Made by a program: the position numbers and the translations under genes. Source: Mytilus galloprovincialis (taxonomy: Eukaryota > Mollusca > Bivalvia > Mytilida > Mytilidae). From it: DNA of 64,000 nt. Each line of letters begins with the position of its first letter. The stretch's first letter is position 1. The stretch is taken from positions 3,725,001-3,789,000 of the forward strand of contig NC_134838.1 in assembly GCF_965363235.1 (NCBI RefSeq), in the 5' to 3' direction. The notes below the pieces were generated by a model that searched no databases, was not told the DNA's origin, and saw only the letters and a list, made by a program, of their open reading frames with translations. Below, piece by piece: positions 10,701 through 22,404 of the stretch.

Positions 10701-12437
10701 GAACTCTACAAAACAGTCAAAGATTCTTTTATAATTTCGTATTTGAATGTTCTAAACCCAACCTTTAGTCTTGAACATGTACATGTATACGTGCACTTTT
10801 AAACAATCGATTTTATATCTGACGACGATTCTTATCTTAGTTTATTTAACTTTTGATGCGGTACTGCATAATTGGATCCTGACTTAGGAAAGTGTGTCTA
10901 GTGGCTAGATTGCTAATACAAATATCGTTACGCATCGTGATTGGAGTATTAATTGATGATATTAACCTTGTTAAATTCGTTTAAGAACTTCTTAAAGTTA
11001 AAGTAAATGTTTGCCTGAAATTTTGTAGAATATTTAAATGTTATGTTATTGTAAACACTATCTCCTGTTTTTAATTGTATATGTTTTTGTATACCTTTGC
11101 ATCATTGAGTTTTCCAACAGTATAGCATTTTTGTACGGTTGCAATGATAACATCGAAGGTGTAGAAAGTTATCAAATCCAACCTGCATTGATGGTATGAG
11201 TTGTTCAGCACTAATTCAAAACACAAGCGGAGTCAAAAACATTACCAGCGTCTAAATTTGGGAAAAAAATATAAATCTAGATTACTCACAGGGAGCTTTG
11301 ATGTCGTCATTTCAAATCTCCATCATTCGCTTAGGTAACATACAGTTTTTTGAATGCCTTATATTTAATAAGATTATGCACTTGCAAAGGATGATTGAGT
11401 ATGTTTTCTCAATATAAAGAATGTATATGTAGCTAGTTTTCTTCTATTTAAATCAGTAAGAACAGATCATTGCACGATATAAAATACGAAATTTATTTAC
11501 ATTCAATTTTTAAATAATGGAATTGATGCTGTCAACATCAGATATGTTCTTCACCACAATGTAATCACAAATCCAGTTTCTTTTTTAATTGAATTTGTTC
11601 TTTTTTTACTCCTACAGTTACATCAAACCCATTTGATTTAGAATCTGTAGCCATAAACAAACATGACAAGACTTTGATTAAGAAACACCCTTTAAAATGT
11701 GACGTTTCAATTTCTCCAATGTATATGTTCCGGACCATATGAGTATTTGGACCATACGCGTATGGTCATGACCATATGCGACTTTTACGTCAGGTTATAG
11801 TAAAACAGTTGACTTCTTGTGTAACAGTTCATTAAGATATTTTTGCACTCGTAATAACATATCGGTAATGGAAAAAAAATGTGTATTTACTATAGTTTTG
11901 ACTAGTGATGAAATTTACTGTGTGAAACTGCTTATTTTATTTTGTTAATCTTCTTCGTTATTACTAATACTAATTTTTAATGAAAAAATGACCTTTGATA
12001 GTCTTTTTAATGACGTGACAACTAGAGGTAAGCATAAATGTACCTCTTAATTACCCCGACCATACGCGTTTTTGGTTGCATTGTAGTTTCTGTGTGTGTG
12101 TTGCATTGTCGTTTTGGTTTTTTATAGCACTTCAGTCTTTCTGTTGTTTCGTTGTTTTCCTGTTTATAGTTTATGTGTTTACCTCAGTTTAAGTTTGTAA
12201 CCCGGATTTGTTTTCTCTCTATCGATTAATGACTTTCAACAGCGGTATACTACTGTTACCTTTATTTTTCATGTATTAAGCATTTCATATCACCTCACAA
12301 TGATATTTTTTTTTATATTTCGCTGCTTTGTAATGAACTCTCTTGTTAACAAATCATGAAGTTTAACTGTATCATGGTTTAGCTTGAATTGTGAAATTTG
12401 TTTAAAATGCATGTACCAAGTGAGGAGTATGACAGTT
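10701..12437. other. Intergenic A+T-rich sequence
   Basis: No gene was recognised. A short GACCATA/TATGGTC inverted cluster lies at 11730-11790, and the related word CCGACCATACGCG recurs at 12057. These may be the ends of a small decayed element of about 330 bp. The rest shows nothing I can name. Confidence 0.35.
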
Positions 12438-12741
12438 GTTATCCATTTGTGTGGTGTGTTTGATCTTATGAGTTTGCTATCCATTTGTGTGGTGTGTTTG
12501 ATCTTATGAGTTTGCTATCCATTTGTGTGGTGTGTTTGATCTTATGAGTTTGCTATCCATTTGTGTGCTGTGTTTGATCTTATGAGTTTGCTATCTATTT
12601 GTGTGCTGTGTTTGATCTTATGAGTTTGCTATCCATTTGTGTGCTGTGTTTGATCTTATGAGTTTGCTATCCATTTGTGTGATGTGTTTGAGCTTATGAG
12701 TTTGCTATCCATTTGTGTGCTGTGTTTGAGCTTATGAGTTT
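12438..12741 (+). repeat. Minisatellite, 38-bp unit, eight copies
   Basis: Units start at 12438, 12476, 12514, 12552, 12590, 12628, 12666 and 12704. Each runs GCTATCCATTTGTGTG to CTTATGAGTTT with a few substitutions (GGTG/GCTG/GATG, GATC/GAGC). There are no spacers. It sits 322 bases downstream of the receptor 2 stop codon. Confidence 0.92.
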
Positions 12742-13062
12742 GCTATTTGCATAGGGACTGTTCGTTAAACTGTTTTATGACCTTTTAACAGCGGTATACT
12801 AATGCTGCCATTTTTTTGGCTATTCAAGTGTCAACATATCAAAATTGTTTTAAATTTTAAGTATTATATGACTTTTACATAGAATCAGCAACTTGACAAG
12901 AAAGTCTATCAGAACTTATTGATGAAATATGGATAAAAAGATAAGTGGGAATACGTACATGAGATACCTACAAATAATCAACAAATAACAATATTTTTTT
13001 CTTTATTTCGAAAATAACTAACTGACGGGTTCCTTGTTATAAAGTGTAATTTTATCTTTAGA

Positions 13063-16000
13063 TTAAGATGCGAACAGATTGGATGAGGATGATTTCAAAT
13101 CAGATAAAGATGTTATCATATCAGATGAAGATGTTTTCAAATTAGTTGAAAATGTTTTCATATCAGATAGAGATGATTTGCTTTTGATTTTCCTGACAGA
13201 CGATAGCGAAACTTTAACATTGTTTTTCTTGCCAATATGAAATAGTTTGTGAAAATCTGATTTAAATTTTCTATTTGAAAAATAATAGATAAAAAAATTA
13301 AATGATGGATGAAAATGGGCAAACACTGTGATGCAAAGATGTATTTCGTGGGAAAATGTATCATCCGTATCGGCCACAAGCAATATGGCGAAAGGTATCC
13401 AACAAATTGAAAATACCGCATACACAATAAATATTGCTTTTGCTAGGCGCAGGGATTTGTTGTCAATGTTTGATGCGCTGTTTTTACTTGTTACTTGTTT
13501 TCGTTTATTTCGGACAAACAAAAACAGTTTGAAGTAAGAAATTCCAACGACTGTCAATGGAATCCACACAAGACAAACAGAAAAAAATACTGTAAAACTG
13601 TACGTTGCCTTTCTATCCCAAATACATTCCAAACTTTTGTCATCAAAACCATGTCCGCCAATTCCAGCGTAATTAAGTAGAACCAAGATTATTCCAAGGA
13701 CATACAGTGATATGCACATAATGATACATGATATCCGAGTGAATATTTTCTCGTAATAAGAGTTGTAGCAAATTAATATGTATCTGTTGAAACTGAGAAA
13801 TGTGATAGATCCCAAAGACACAATACATGAGATGGTACACATTTTCCCAATTATCTCGCACAGAATTGGATACTGCATGAAGAATGGCCGGCCTTCAATT
13901 TTACCTGGAAAAGAAGAACATATGTGATGTCATAGTTGATACTACAAAATGAGTCTTTTGCATACGACGATACGCTTTGTTATTTTACTTTGTTGTGGCG
14001 TCCAAATGTTACGCCTGGTATATAAGATGAGTTAATATGGAAAATATTGACCAAAACAAATTATTCAAAGATACAAGGAAATACTAGTGTTCCTAAGACA
14101 AGCGAGACAAGCGCATGCTGTAATTGTTATCTATTACTTATTTACTAGTATGAAATATGCTTTGTATGTTTGATTATAATCAGGTGCAAGGGTTTTAAAA
14201 TATCAGATCAATACCCAGAGACAATTCGAATTTAATAGTAAACTAAGTTGGAGTTGTTGATACTTTATACATATTTACTACAATAAAAAAAATATCATAA
14301 TAGAATCGAATGCTTTCTTTGAAACAATTCAGAATTAAAAATGATCTGTTATTGGCATGTGGATTTAATCTGAAGGTAAAGCTTTAAGCACAAAACTTCG
14401 GCAGATATTTGTTCACGGATATGAAACCAGTATGATCCCGTGTGCTATCAAATGTATAGCCTAACGATAATGTTAATTGTTCAGTTGTTGGATTATAAAC
14501 TCAAAACGGAGCTAGGGCCGTAAACAACTGCCGTGATGATATAAGTGTGTTGCTCCGTGTTGAAGGCCTCACTGATTGTGAGATGTAAAACAACAATAAC
14601 AGCTCTGTTCCCTTTATTTTTGTAATGTGGTGTGTATATACTTGTTTTATCTAATAGATAAAAAAAATTTAAAAGAATAAAAGTCATACAACAGTCTACA
14701 AAAGAAACCCCAAGATATTAAAAGACTAAACAATTCACCAAAAACCGCGTGTAATCTCAGATGCTCCAAAACAATTATCGATTTCACCCAGAAACTCTAA
14801 ACTTATATGTATGACAGAAGATACTTTTATTTATTAAACTCGCATTAATGATAATTTTGAGACTTTGTTTTCTTTCCTTTTGCGTTTTAGTTATAATATG
14901 AACCGACACAACCCTATATAAAAAAAATACATATTGTACGATTGCCAAACTGACAACTATAAACAACAGTCTAAACGACTTATATATAAGCTACTATAGG
15001 TCAACAAACTGTCTTGAAAAATAGACAAACCTCGACCGTATAGTCAACTAGCCTGATTTATGACAAAACAATACTAAAACATTTCAAGTAAGACAGATAG
15101 TAACATATACGAATAAATTCAGCTTCCTGACTAGAGACATACAGAAAAGGAATATGGCGAGGTAAAGTATGTTTTTAAAAGCTCAACCCTCCAATGATCT
15201 GGGATAGTGGTGTAACAGCTCAGCATAAAAACATACCGTAAATATTCATAAGCAGAGACTTGATTGATAAGACTGGCTCGGAACACAAAAACAACTTAAC
15301 AAGACAGACAAAGATAGTACTGATCTTAAAGTATAAAATAAACAATGTTCTCTGTGACTCTATTATTTTTATATAAAATGGAGGTTGTCCATTATTACAG
15401 GGAGACATGAAAGATCAATTAAATTTATCAAGATAGTTATTCTGTGTTTTAAACAAGTTGTAATTCACAACAATGTTTCAAGTCGATTTTTTTTTTATAT
15501 TATATAAAGGAGTCATGTGAACTCGAATATAACAAATAAGTAACAATCTAAAAACAGTTAATCTGTAAATGATCTTTTTCTGGCACACATTAACACCAGT
15601 TTTCGAAGCCTTCGTATTTATTTTCTTCTTAACCAGTTGATTAAAAGATGTTTTGTCTTGAAACCAACCCTTTTTGAAGATTCATAGTCAAAGAAGATTT
15701 TGTATCGATATGTTTCAGTCTAAATGACAGTGGCTGTGCAAATTCATATGCAAAATAAAACAAATCAGAAACACTTGCGGCAAAGGAAGACCTTACAAGA
15801 TTATGATGCTAGAACTAAAGATGATGTTATCTGATGTCAATGATGATTTCTGTAGACACCAGCACCATGTGAAAATGTTGCTATAGAGCGATTATTTGTT
15901 TAAAATTTACTGTTTCCAATTTGAACGTGATATAAGATAGCTACTTACCAACAATGCTCATAGGATCCGCCATTAAAGTAACGTACATGTCTGATATTGC

Positions 16001-16210
16001 TATATTAACGATAAATATAGACTGTACGGTCATCGTTCCCTTCGATCTTGCTGTTATGATCAAAATTAGAGCATTTCCGAATGTTCCCACAAGAGACGCA
16101 AAAGTCTGCAAAACTATACATGTAATTGCTAAGCCTGGAGATTCTTGAATGAATTCGTATTTTCCAAAATATTTGGAAACGTATCCAGGTGTATTAAAAG
16201 TCGTGTTCAT
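13063..16210 (-). CDS. Class A GPCR, melatonin-receptor/moody-like (receptor 2; exons 15949-16210 and 13063-13904)
   Basis: Predicted 367-residue seven-helix receptor, paralogous to receptor 1 and with the same phase 1 intron inside a Gly codon (2.0 kb here). Exon 1 encodes NTTFN, TM1 and TM2, ending DPMSIVG; exon 2 begins KIEGRPFF. Key positions match receptor 1: NRY at 127-129, the TM3 and ECL2 cysteines, CWIPF in TM6 and NFFIY in TM7. It differs from its paralogues in the C-tail, which is about 25 residues longer than that of receptor 1. The tail ends in roughly five copies of a seven-residue Ser/Thr-rich repeat on the pattern S-D/N-M/L-K-T-S-S, a possible kinase and arrestin target. The 38-bp minisatellite lies just downstream. 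Confidence 0.88.
13948..14035 (+). repeat. Possible very decayed hammerhead repeat
   Basis: The words GAGTCTTTTGCATACGACGA and ACGCCTGGTATATAAGATGAG resemble the core and tail of the copy at 3735-3905, but too many positions differ for a firm call. It lies in the receptor 2 intron near its 3' end. Confidence 0.3.
14036..15948. other. Remainder of receptor 2 intron
   Basis: No exon was recognised. Faint matches to the PLE-2 tail (about 14694-14765) and to family C (about 14930-14975) are visible. Text at about 15180-15240 (CTCAACCCTCC, GGTGTAACAGC) resembles a composite repeat also glimpsed near 43340-43410. Confidence 0.35.
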
Positions 16211-16234
16211 AATTCAATGCTGTAAGTAGAACAA

Positions 16235-16283
16235 CTCTAGAAAATTGACGAATGCGATGTCCGTTCGGCAAAATTCAGATACA
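16235..16283 (-). promoter_or_regulatory. Conserved 5' leader block of receptor 2
   Basis: This is the counterpart of 5953-6005 at the identical 25-base distance from the start codon. The shared words are AAATTGACGAATGC, ATGTCCGTTC and CAGATACA. Confidence 0.5.
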
Positions 16284-16368
16284 ATCTATTAACAGTTAAG
16301 TTTCTGTTTGGTTTGAGGTGAATCGTCGTTTGTATATATTTTAATAATAACCAGATGTGTTCTCCTCT

Positions 16369-16374
16369 TTTATA
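16369..16374 (-). promoter_or_regulatory. TATA box of receptor 2
   Basis: The minus strand reads TATAAA 164 bases before the ATG, in the same flanking context as the receptor 1 box. Confidence 0.6.
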
Positions 16375-16764
16375 AGTTCTTCAAGACACCTTCATGTGTG
16401 TGATAATATCACGTAAACATATGCGTAAAAATTATCTGTTATTATGGCGATGCACCAAGAAAATGACTATATTTGTAATGACAAGTAAAAATAAAATTAT
16501 AATACATTTCATCGGAAGTAAAATACAAAGTTTTTCCTTGTTTACAGGCCAACCCATGTTTATCTCGATGACGTTTTGGGCTTTTAGTTCTATAATTGCT
16601 AATTCATATCCTCTGATTAACAATCCCTTATTAAACTATGTTTTTTATTTAATGCAACTTCTAGTTATCATATTTTTCTACATTCATCCTTATAAGTCGC
16701 AAATAACCTGACAACGCCATGGGGAATAACAAAAAGAACAAAAAGACGGAATACAAAAGACAAT

Positions 16765-17173
16765 GTAAAGAACTAACGACCGATCAACCCAAACCCAACA
16801 AAAGAACTAACGACCGATCAACCCAAACCCAACAAAAAACTAACGACCGATCAACCCAAACCCAACAAAAAACTAACAACCGATCAACCCAAACCCAACA
16901 AAAAAACTAACGACCGATCAACCCAAACCCAACAAAAAACTAACAACCGATCAACCCAAACCCAACAAAAAAACTAACGACCGATCACCCCAAACCCAAC
17001 AAAAAAACTAACAACCGATCAACCCAAACCCAACAATAAACTAACGACCGATCAACCCAAACCCAACAAAAAACTAACGACCGATCAACCCAAACCCAAC
17101 AAAAAAACTAACAACCGATCAACCCAAACCCAACAAAAAAACTAACAACCGATCAACCCAAACCCAACAAAAA
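16765..17173 (+). repeat. Minisatellite, 32-35-bp unit, about twelve copies
   Basis: The unit is AACTAACGACCGATCAACCC followed by AAACCCAAC and an A run of variable length. About half the units carry CAACCG in place of CGACCG. A 64-codon frame across part of it is a by-product. It lies about 400 bases upstream of the receptor 2 TATA box, and on its right it runs into a fragment like the PLE-2 tail (to about 17280). Confidence 0.92.
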
Positions 17174-17366
17174 CCGGGGTAATCCCAGGTGATCTGGGCG
17201 GGTAATCAGACCCTGCTCCAAATGTGACACACGTCCTTTTGGTTGTACGGTCGGTTATACAGAAAGTCGAGTAATGTCAAATATATTTATATTTTGTTTT
17301 ACTGTGTCAACAGATCCGAATGTGAACGACGGCATAGACATGTATAAACCGTTAAACTCTCACACA

Positions 17367-17505
17367 CACTTCTGGCCTAAGATTCAAGTTGGAACACTGC
17401 TTCTGTCAACTGCCACCTCCTTGTGGCCTAATATTCAACTTTGAACACTGTCTCTGTCAACTGGCATCCTTCTGCAAATAGATTCAAGCTCGAACACTAC
17501 CGTGT
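17367..17505 (+). repeat. Degenerate ~52-bp tandem repeat
   Basis: Three diverged units share GATTCAAG.T.GAACACT and CTGTCAACTG. It lies between the minisatellite and the 3' end of the fasciclin gene. Confidence 0.55.
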
Positions 17506-17780
17506 CATTTAGTTTTAGATTCTGAACGTTGATTAAAAGTCTAAACATGATAAAAAAAAAAATCAAATTCTTCATCGTTTTTTAATATAGGACTCACAAA
17601 AGAATAAAATATATCAAAAACATATATTATACAAAAAGAAATATGTAATAACAATGAGAAATATTACAAAATCACATATTTTTTACATAAAAATTATTAG
17701 CAAAAATGTGTACATATCTTTAAATATTATGAATATTCATTGAGATTCTGCAGTTTAATCTAATGGACCCGATAATTATG

Positions 17781-17913
17781 CACAGGACAGAATCAATCAC
17801 GTGACCTACAGAGACGTGCAGACTTCAGGAGGACACATGGCAGAATCAATCACGTGAACTATAGAGACGGGCAGACTTCAGGAGGACAAAGAACAGAATC
17901 AATCACGTGGAAA
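17781..17913 (-). repeat. 53-bp tandem repeat across the fasciclin stop codon
   Basis: The units are 17781-17833 and 17834-17886, plus a partial unit from 17887. All share AGAATCAATCACGTG, and the two full units share GCAGACTTCAGGAGGA. The gene's last codons and stop (17859-17861) use the middle unit, and the first unit lies in the 3' UTR. The CACGTG word occurs three times. Confidence 0.85.
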
Positions 17914-20900
17914 ACGCCATTTGATACAGACTGATCTGCTACAATCACTCTTGCTTGGTTTATCTTTACTCCATCTACAAAAATCAAGAGGTCAAAATCA
18001 GTCCAGTACATTTTGGATCTAATGTTATTTAATCTGGTTTATCTTCATGTGTGAAATTAACAAACTTATCTTATAGTCATAAAACTACTACCAACAAAAT
18101 TTAACACCAAAAATTGTTAGCCTTTTAACATAAAAATATCAAAGATACATAATAGGCGTAGATGTAAGCAAAGTCCCCGACATGTAAAAAAAATAATTCA
18201 ATTGAAAGAAGAAAAAACAACTGCTTGATTTATGATCAAATCAAGATTCACCAACGAACAACAACCCCTGAATAACTGGCACTGGCTCCCGACAAAAAGT
18301 TCTCATTGAATAAACAATCTTTTAATGGCTTGTCTTGAATGTCTTTCATTTCTGCATGAAACTCTCATTAACACTAGTAGCTAAAACTATGAAATGAGTC
18401 CACTTTTTTGGTTTTATATATAAAGAGTTTTCTTTCTAAAAGGAATAACAGATTGGTGCAATTCAATGCAGTATAATTGACTATCTGAATTCTTAACTTC
18501 ATGTGTGTAACCATGTGCATTTACATTTACCTGGACTGACTCTGATTGTTACATTGTTTCCCTCCACAGTCTTAACCGACAGGTTTTTAAGTCCTGCGCT
18601 GTAATAGGTCAGTGGTATCACGTGGTATGTTAAGACTTCCGTCAGAGCTGTGATATTCTTCGACAACTTCTCAAGGAATCCAGCTGGTAACTTTTCAAAG
18701 GCTTCGTTTGTTGGTGCAAACAATGTGTATGGATCTGGACCTAGAATTAATTAAGAAATAATTGATACAAGCTATACTTTATTGCAGTTTTAACATGGGT
18801 AGGCATTTTATTCGTGATTAGTTTTGCCCGAGCGATAGTGAGGGCTAAAATAACACGAATATAATGCCTACCCATGTTAAAACTTAACAATAAAGTATAG
18901 CTTGCATAAATTATTTCGATTCTGATTAGGACAATTAAGGTAATTTCTATGTCAGATGTCTATAAGGGAAAAGCGATTGTGTAGGCTCTTCCGTGAACCT
19001 CCCTTTGTTGTTTGTAAAGAAGCAAACAGCTGGCACTGTGATTTTTCAGAGGGAGAAGTTTTTGAACAGCCAGCATGAATGGTTGTCGTATCCAGGTCAA
19101 ATATGTCGGAATGCAACAGATTACAGTCATAATAAAATAAAACAACATGTGCATCGTTTAAGAGTTTGGAAGTGTTTTAAGTTAGTGAAATATATTAAAT
19201 GCATGCTAATTTGATAAAATTCATTATTCTGCAGTAGTCAATATACGCATGTGCAAAAACAAATTATTTGATTAGAGCATGGTTTTATTTATAAAGCGAA
19301 AGAAGCATGTCATATTAAAATAAGAAACAAAAATATGATATCGAGTATATCAATATGTTTCAGTCCCGGAATAATCCCAAATAAGATCCAAAAAGCTGGA
19401 AAATTTCTATAAATCAGGGTTGTGATTTTACTATGACATGGATCTTTGCAAAAAATAAATATCTAAGACAGATATGTGTTAACCCTATCCGGATACCTTG
19501 ACAGCACGTGCCTTCATATGACATATTAATACATTTCTTGATAGTCAAACATTTTTTAGGAATTTTAGGTCTTTAATTCTCTTCAACTTTTTACTTGTTT
19601 GGCTTTATAACTATTTTGATCTGAGCGTCACTGACGAGTCTTATGTAGACGAAATGCGCGCCAGGCGTATTAAATTATAAGCCTGGTACCTTTGATAACT
19701 ATTTTATCTAGTTTTTATGTAATATACATACCGGACAATGTCTTGACCAGTTTGGCCAAAGTAACAGCTTTTACCAAAGTCATTAAATCTTTATTTTTAG
19801 CCACAGTAGCTACAAGGTTTTCCGTTGGGAGAGGAAACATAACTCTACTTATAACGTGTATCACTCCGTTTGATGCCTTTTGGTCAGCTAATACCACTGG
19901 ACTTCCTGTAGCAGTCACCAGCTATAAATATAAAAGGTCTTGTATTATAAAATCAGTATTTATAAGTAAAATATAACATTGAATAAAGTGTGAATGTAAC
20001 TGTACCTCAAAAAAGGTAGCAGTTACTAGCTAGAAATTAACGTCTTGTACTCAGTATCTATCTGAATAATATAACAGGGAATCAAGTGCACTTCCCAAAA
20101 CTATTTGAAGGAAGTAATGAATGCCCTGTCTGTCTGCCAGACACATACTTTATGCATCACATAACTGTATCGCGCTTAATTATCACAGAGTTTGAATTTC
20201 GTGAGTTCAAAGGGAAACTTTTTTTTTTATGTCTTAAATTCTTATTGTTCTTAAAAATCAAATTTTTCCCCAAACTTTCCCTTTTATCCCGAATAAGCGA
20301 AAACAAGACTCTCGTAAATTGTCAAATTGACTGTACGTAAGGGCAGGGAAAAAGCTGTCTTATTACTTTGGAAAAAAAATTACACGAGAGGATTTTTTTT
20401 CTGCTATTTTTGTCCGCCTCTGTTCTACAAAATAAAATAACTAGATAATATTTTGTTTATCTTAAAGTTGCTATATCCTTGCATTATATAAGGGGAAGGG
20501 GATATAGTTCACCATTTTGTTTGTAACACTGTTACCACGTTACAATACAGGAACACTTTTTGTCAAATCGTTAAAAGACACATATTAAGCTAATTTAACT
20601 TAATATTAGTAGCCTTGACGTTCATTGTTTTTTTTGTAAGGTTTTATCAGTTTGTTTTTAAAGGGTCTCAAAATCGTTGCCTTCTCATAACTTGAGATTT
20701 TTCAACCACTGTATCTTTTATTGTTGATAAGTTAGGGTCGAGAAATCTTTATTTTATGTGTAACGTTACCTCTACCATTTGTTCTATTGTTATGATATAT
20801 TTCTTTTTACTATCCTAAAACTACACTTTTTTCTGATCGATTATCTTTGAATAGAAATCGAAAATAAAATATTTTTAAAACACTATTTTACTTTATAAAA

Positions 20901-22034
20901 AAACTACCTTTGGTTCAAACCATGGATATATGTTAGTTCTAATACTGGCAGCTGGATTAAGCGTTGGAACAATCCCTTCATCTTTAATTTGGTTAGAAAA
21001 TACACTTCCTTTGAGAACGTGAAATTCTAATACTTGAGCAAGAAGCTTGTGGTCTTTTTTCAAACTATCTACAACACCAGGTGGTAGACTAGCGAATGCC
21101 TCGTCAGTTGGACCAAATACTGTAAACGGACCTAAAATGTAAACAGTCTCTTGATAAATATTTTTAAATTTGTATAAACACAGCGTGCGTATATTTACAT
21201 ATAATTTACATGATTTACTATGACCTCTACTAAATAGCCGATAAACATCGTATGCATTGACCGTACTGTATTGATCTACTAAATGGCCTTTATACAAATA
21301 TGTCACTTAGTCGACATCCTGTGCTCATTATCAATGTCCATGATACATTTTATAAAGAACAGAGCAAAATTTATCATCTGAAAACTGATTTTCCAATGTA
21401 AAGAAAACGGTCTTGTATATTTCTGTACAATGCATCTTAAAACATGGCTACTTACCAACATTTAAATATTAATATTAATTAATTAAAACATTATCACAAT
21501 GGACCGGACAAATTGTTCAATTCTAAGGAAGTTATTGTTTTTGTTAGCTAATATGTACAGCACATGGTTTTTTTTAAACACATTATCTTTGTCGATAAAT
21601 GCAGTCTTTTAAAATTTACATCATATTTCATTGAAAATGGAGATATACAAAATACATACAATTATGTATACAAATGGCTAGATAAATAGTAACCGGTGTT
21701 TTCCAATCAATATGAGTGTTAGCTATGGCTATTTATAAACTTGTATTTTTATAGGTAAAGTGACCTACATTTCTGTGGTTATTTATACACTTGTATAGTT
21801 ATATAAGTAACGCGTTATCTTTCTGACAGGTAAACTTATATGTCTTACTAAAGTTGTACAGATAATTCATAGTATACCTGCTGATGATAGAACGTCAGCT
21901 AGACCGGCAGCCTTGACCAGCTGTACTAACGTATTTGCTCCCAGTTTTCCTGCCAATTGGACAATAGTATCCTCACATAAACAGCCAGTGATTACACTCA
22001 ACAGCAAAATGTACGAGAACTTCATCATGTTCAT
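17859..22034 (-). CDS. Secreted two-FAS1-domain protein (fasciclin/periostin-like), five exons
   Basis: The exons are 21878-22034, 20908-21131, 19732-19921, 18531-18740 and 17859-17974, all with GT-AG introns of compatible phase (1,0,1,1). They give 298 residues. Residues 1-20 form a signal peptide ending GCLC. FAS1 domain 1 (about 21-165) has the H1 motif TVFGPTDEAF (56-65) and the H2 motif SNGVIHVI (144-151). Domain 2 (about 166-292) has TLFAPTNEAF (196-205) and SNGVFHVID (278-286), with N-glycosylation sites at 219, 243 and 253. There is no membrane or GPI anchor, so the product should be secreted to matrix or haemolymph. FAS1 domains mediate cell-matrix adhesion in periostin and TGFBI. 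The short first exon and the split of each domain by an intron explain why no single open frame shows the gene. The exact start could instead be one of two nearby in-frame Mets. Confidence 0.9.
18756..18917. mobile_element. Palindromic foldback MITE in fasciclin intron
   Basis: The arms AAGCTATACTTTATTG / CAATAAAGTATAGCTT and ACATGGGTAGGCATT / AATGCCTACCCATGT pair across a short centre, about 162 bp in all. Its lower edge is about 14 bases from the acceptor of the exon at 18531-18740, so it occupies the branch-point zone. Confidence 0.75.
19556..19703 (+). repeat. Hammerhead-bearing dispersed repeat, copy 3 (decayed ribozyme 19625-19668)
   Basis: Core CTGACGA, stem II GTC...GAC and GAAA are present. 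However, the cleavage triplet is GCC rather than GTC and stem III begins TGCGCG, so the A-U closing pair is lost and cleavage is unlikely. It ends about 30 bases from the donor of fasciclin exon 3, antisense to the gene. Confidence 0.7.
20086..20892. other. Fasciclin intron 2, remainder
   Basis: The intron sequence is A+T-rich with T runs. An 84-codon plus-strand frame at 20086-20340 shows no family resemblance, and I do not call it a gene. Confidence 0.4.
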
Positions 22035-22147
22035 GTTGGTTCTACTAAAGCAGCAGTTTTAATCACAAGCTGAAAAGAAGCTACCTACTATTGAGCAAGG
22101 TTCTAAAAAATAGCAGCTGACTGTTACGGTTGAGTGTATAGTTAAAG

Positions 22148-22171
22148 TTATATAAAATGTTTAATCACGTG
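22148..22171 (-). promoter_or_regulatory. TATA box and CACGTG E-box upstream of fasciclin gene
   Basis: The minus strand reads TTTTATATAA at 22148-22157, about 115 bases before the ATG. A CACGTG palindrome follows at 22166-22171. The spacing is typical of a core promoter, but transcription start data are lacking. Confidence 0.45.
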
Positions 22172-22404
22172 GTTCACACCCGTGTTGAAGGTTAAAATGA
22201 AGAAGGTTCAAATCCCGGTTATACAACATTTATATATCTGTGTACATACAAGTACTTGATGTCATTCCGGTTTTGAGTGTGTGGATGGATTACTGTCATG
22301 AGACCAATCATTTTTCTTTGACGAAAGAAAGAATTAAGTGACCACGGGGTAAACGAAAATTAATCATAAGTTCAGACAATACGGTGGTAAATAATAAAAA
22401 CGAC

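Noticed and set aside
12438-12741. CRISPR-like array
   Set aside because: The 38-bp units abut directly with no unique spacers; it is a minisatellite in an animal genome.
16719-16910. Short Gln/Thr-rich repeat protein
   Set aside because: It is the translation of the 32-35-bp minisatellite, and the frame is not kept across the array.
22200-22222. tRNA gene suggested by GGTTCAAATCCCGG (B-box like)
   Set aside because: No A box, acceptor stem or cloverleaf could be built around it.
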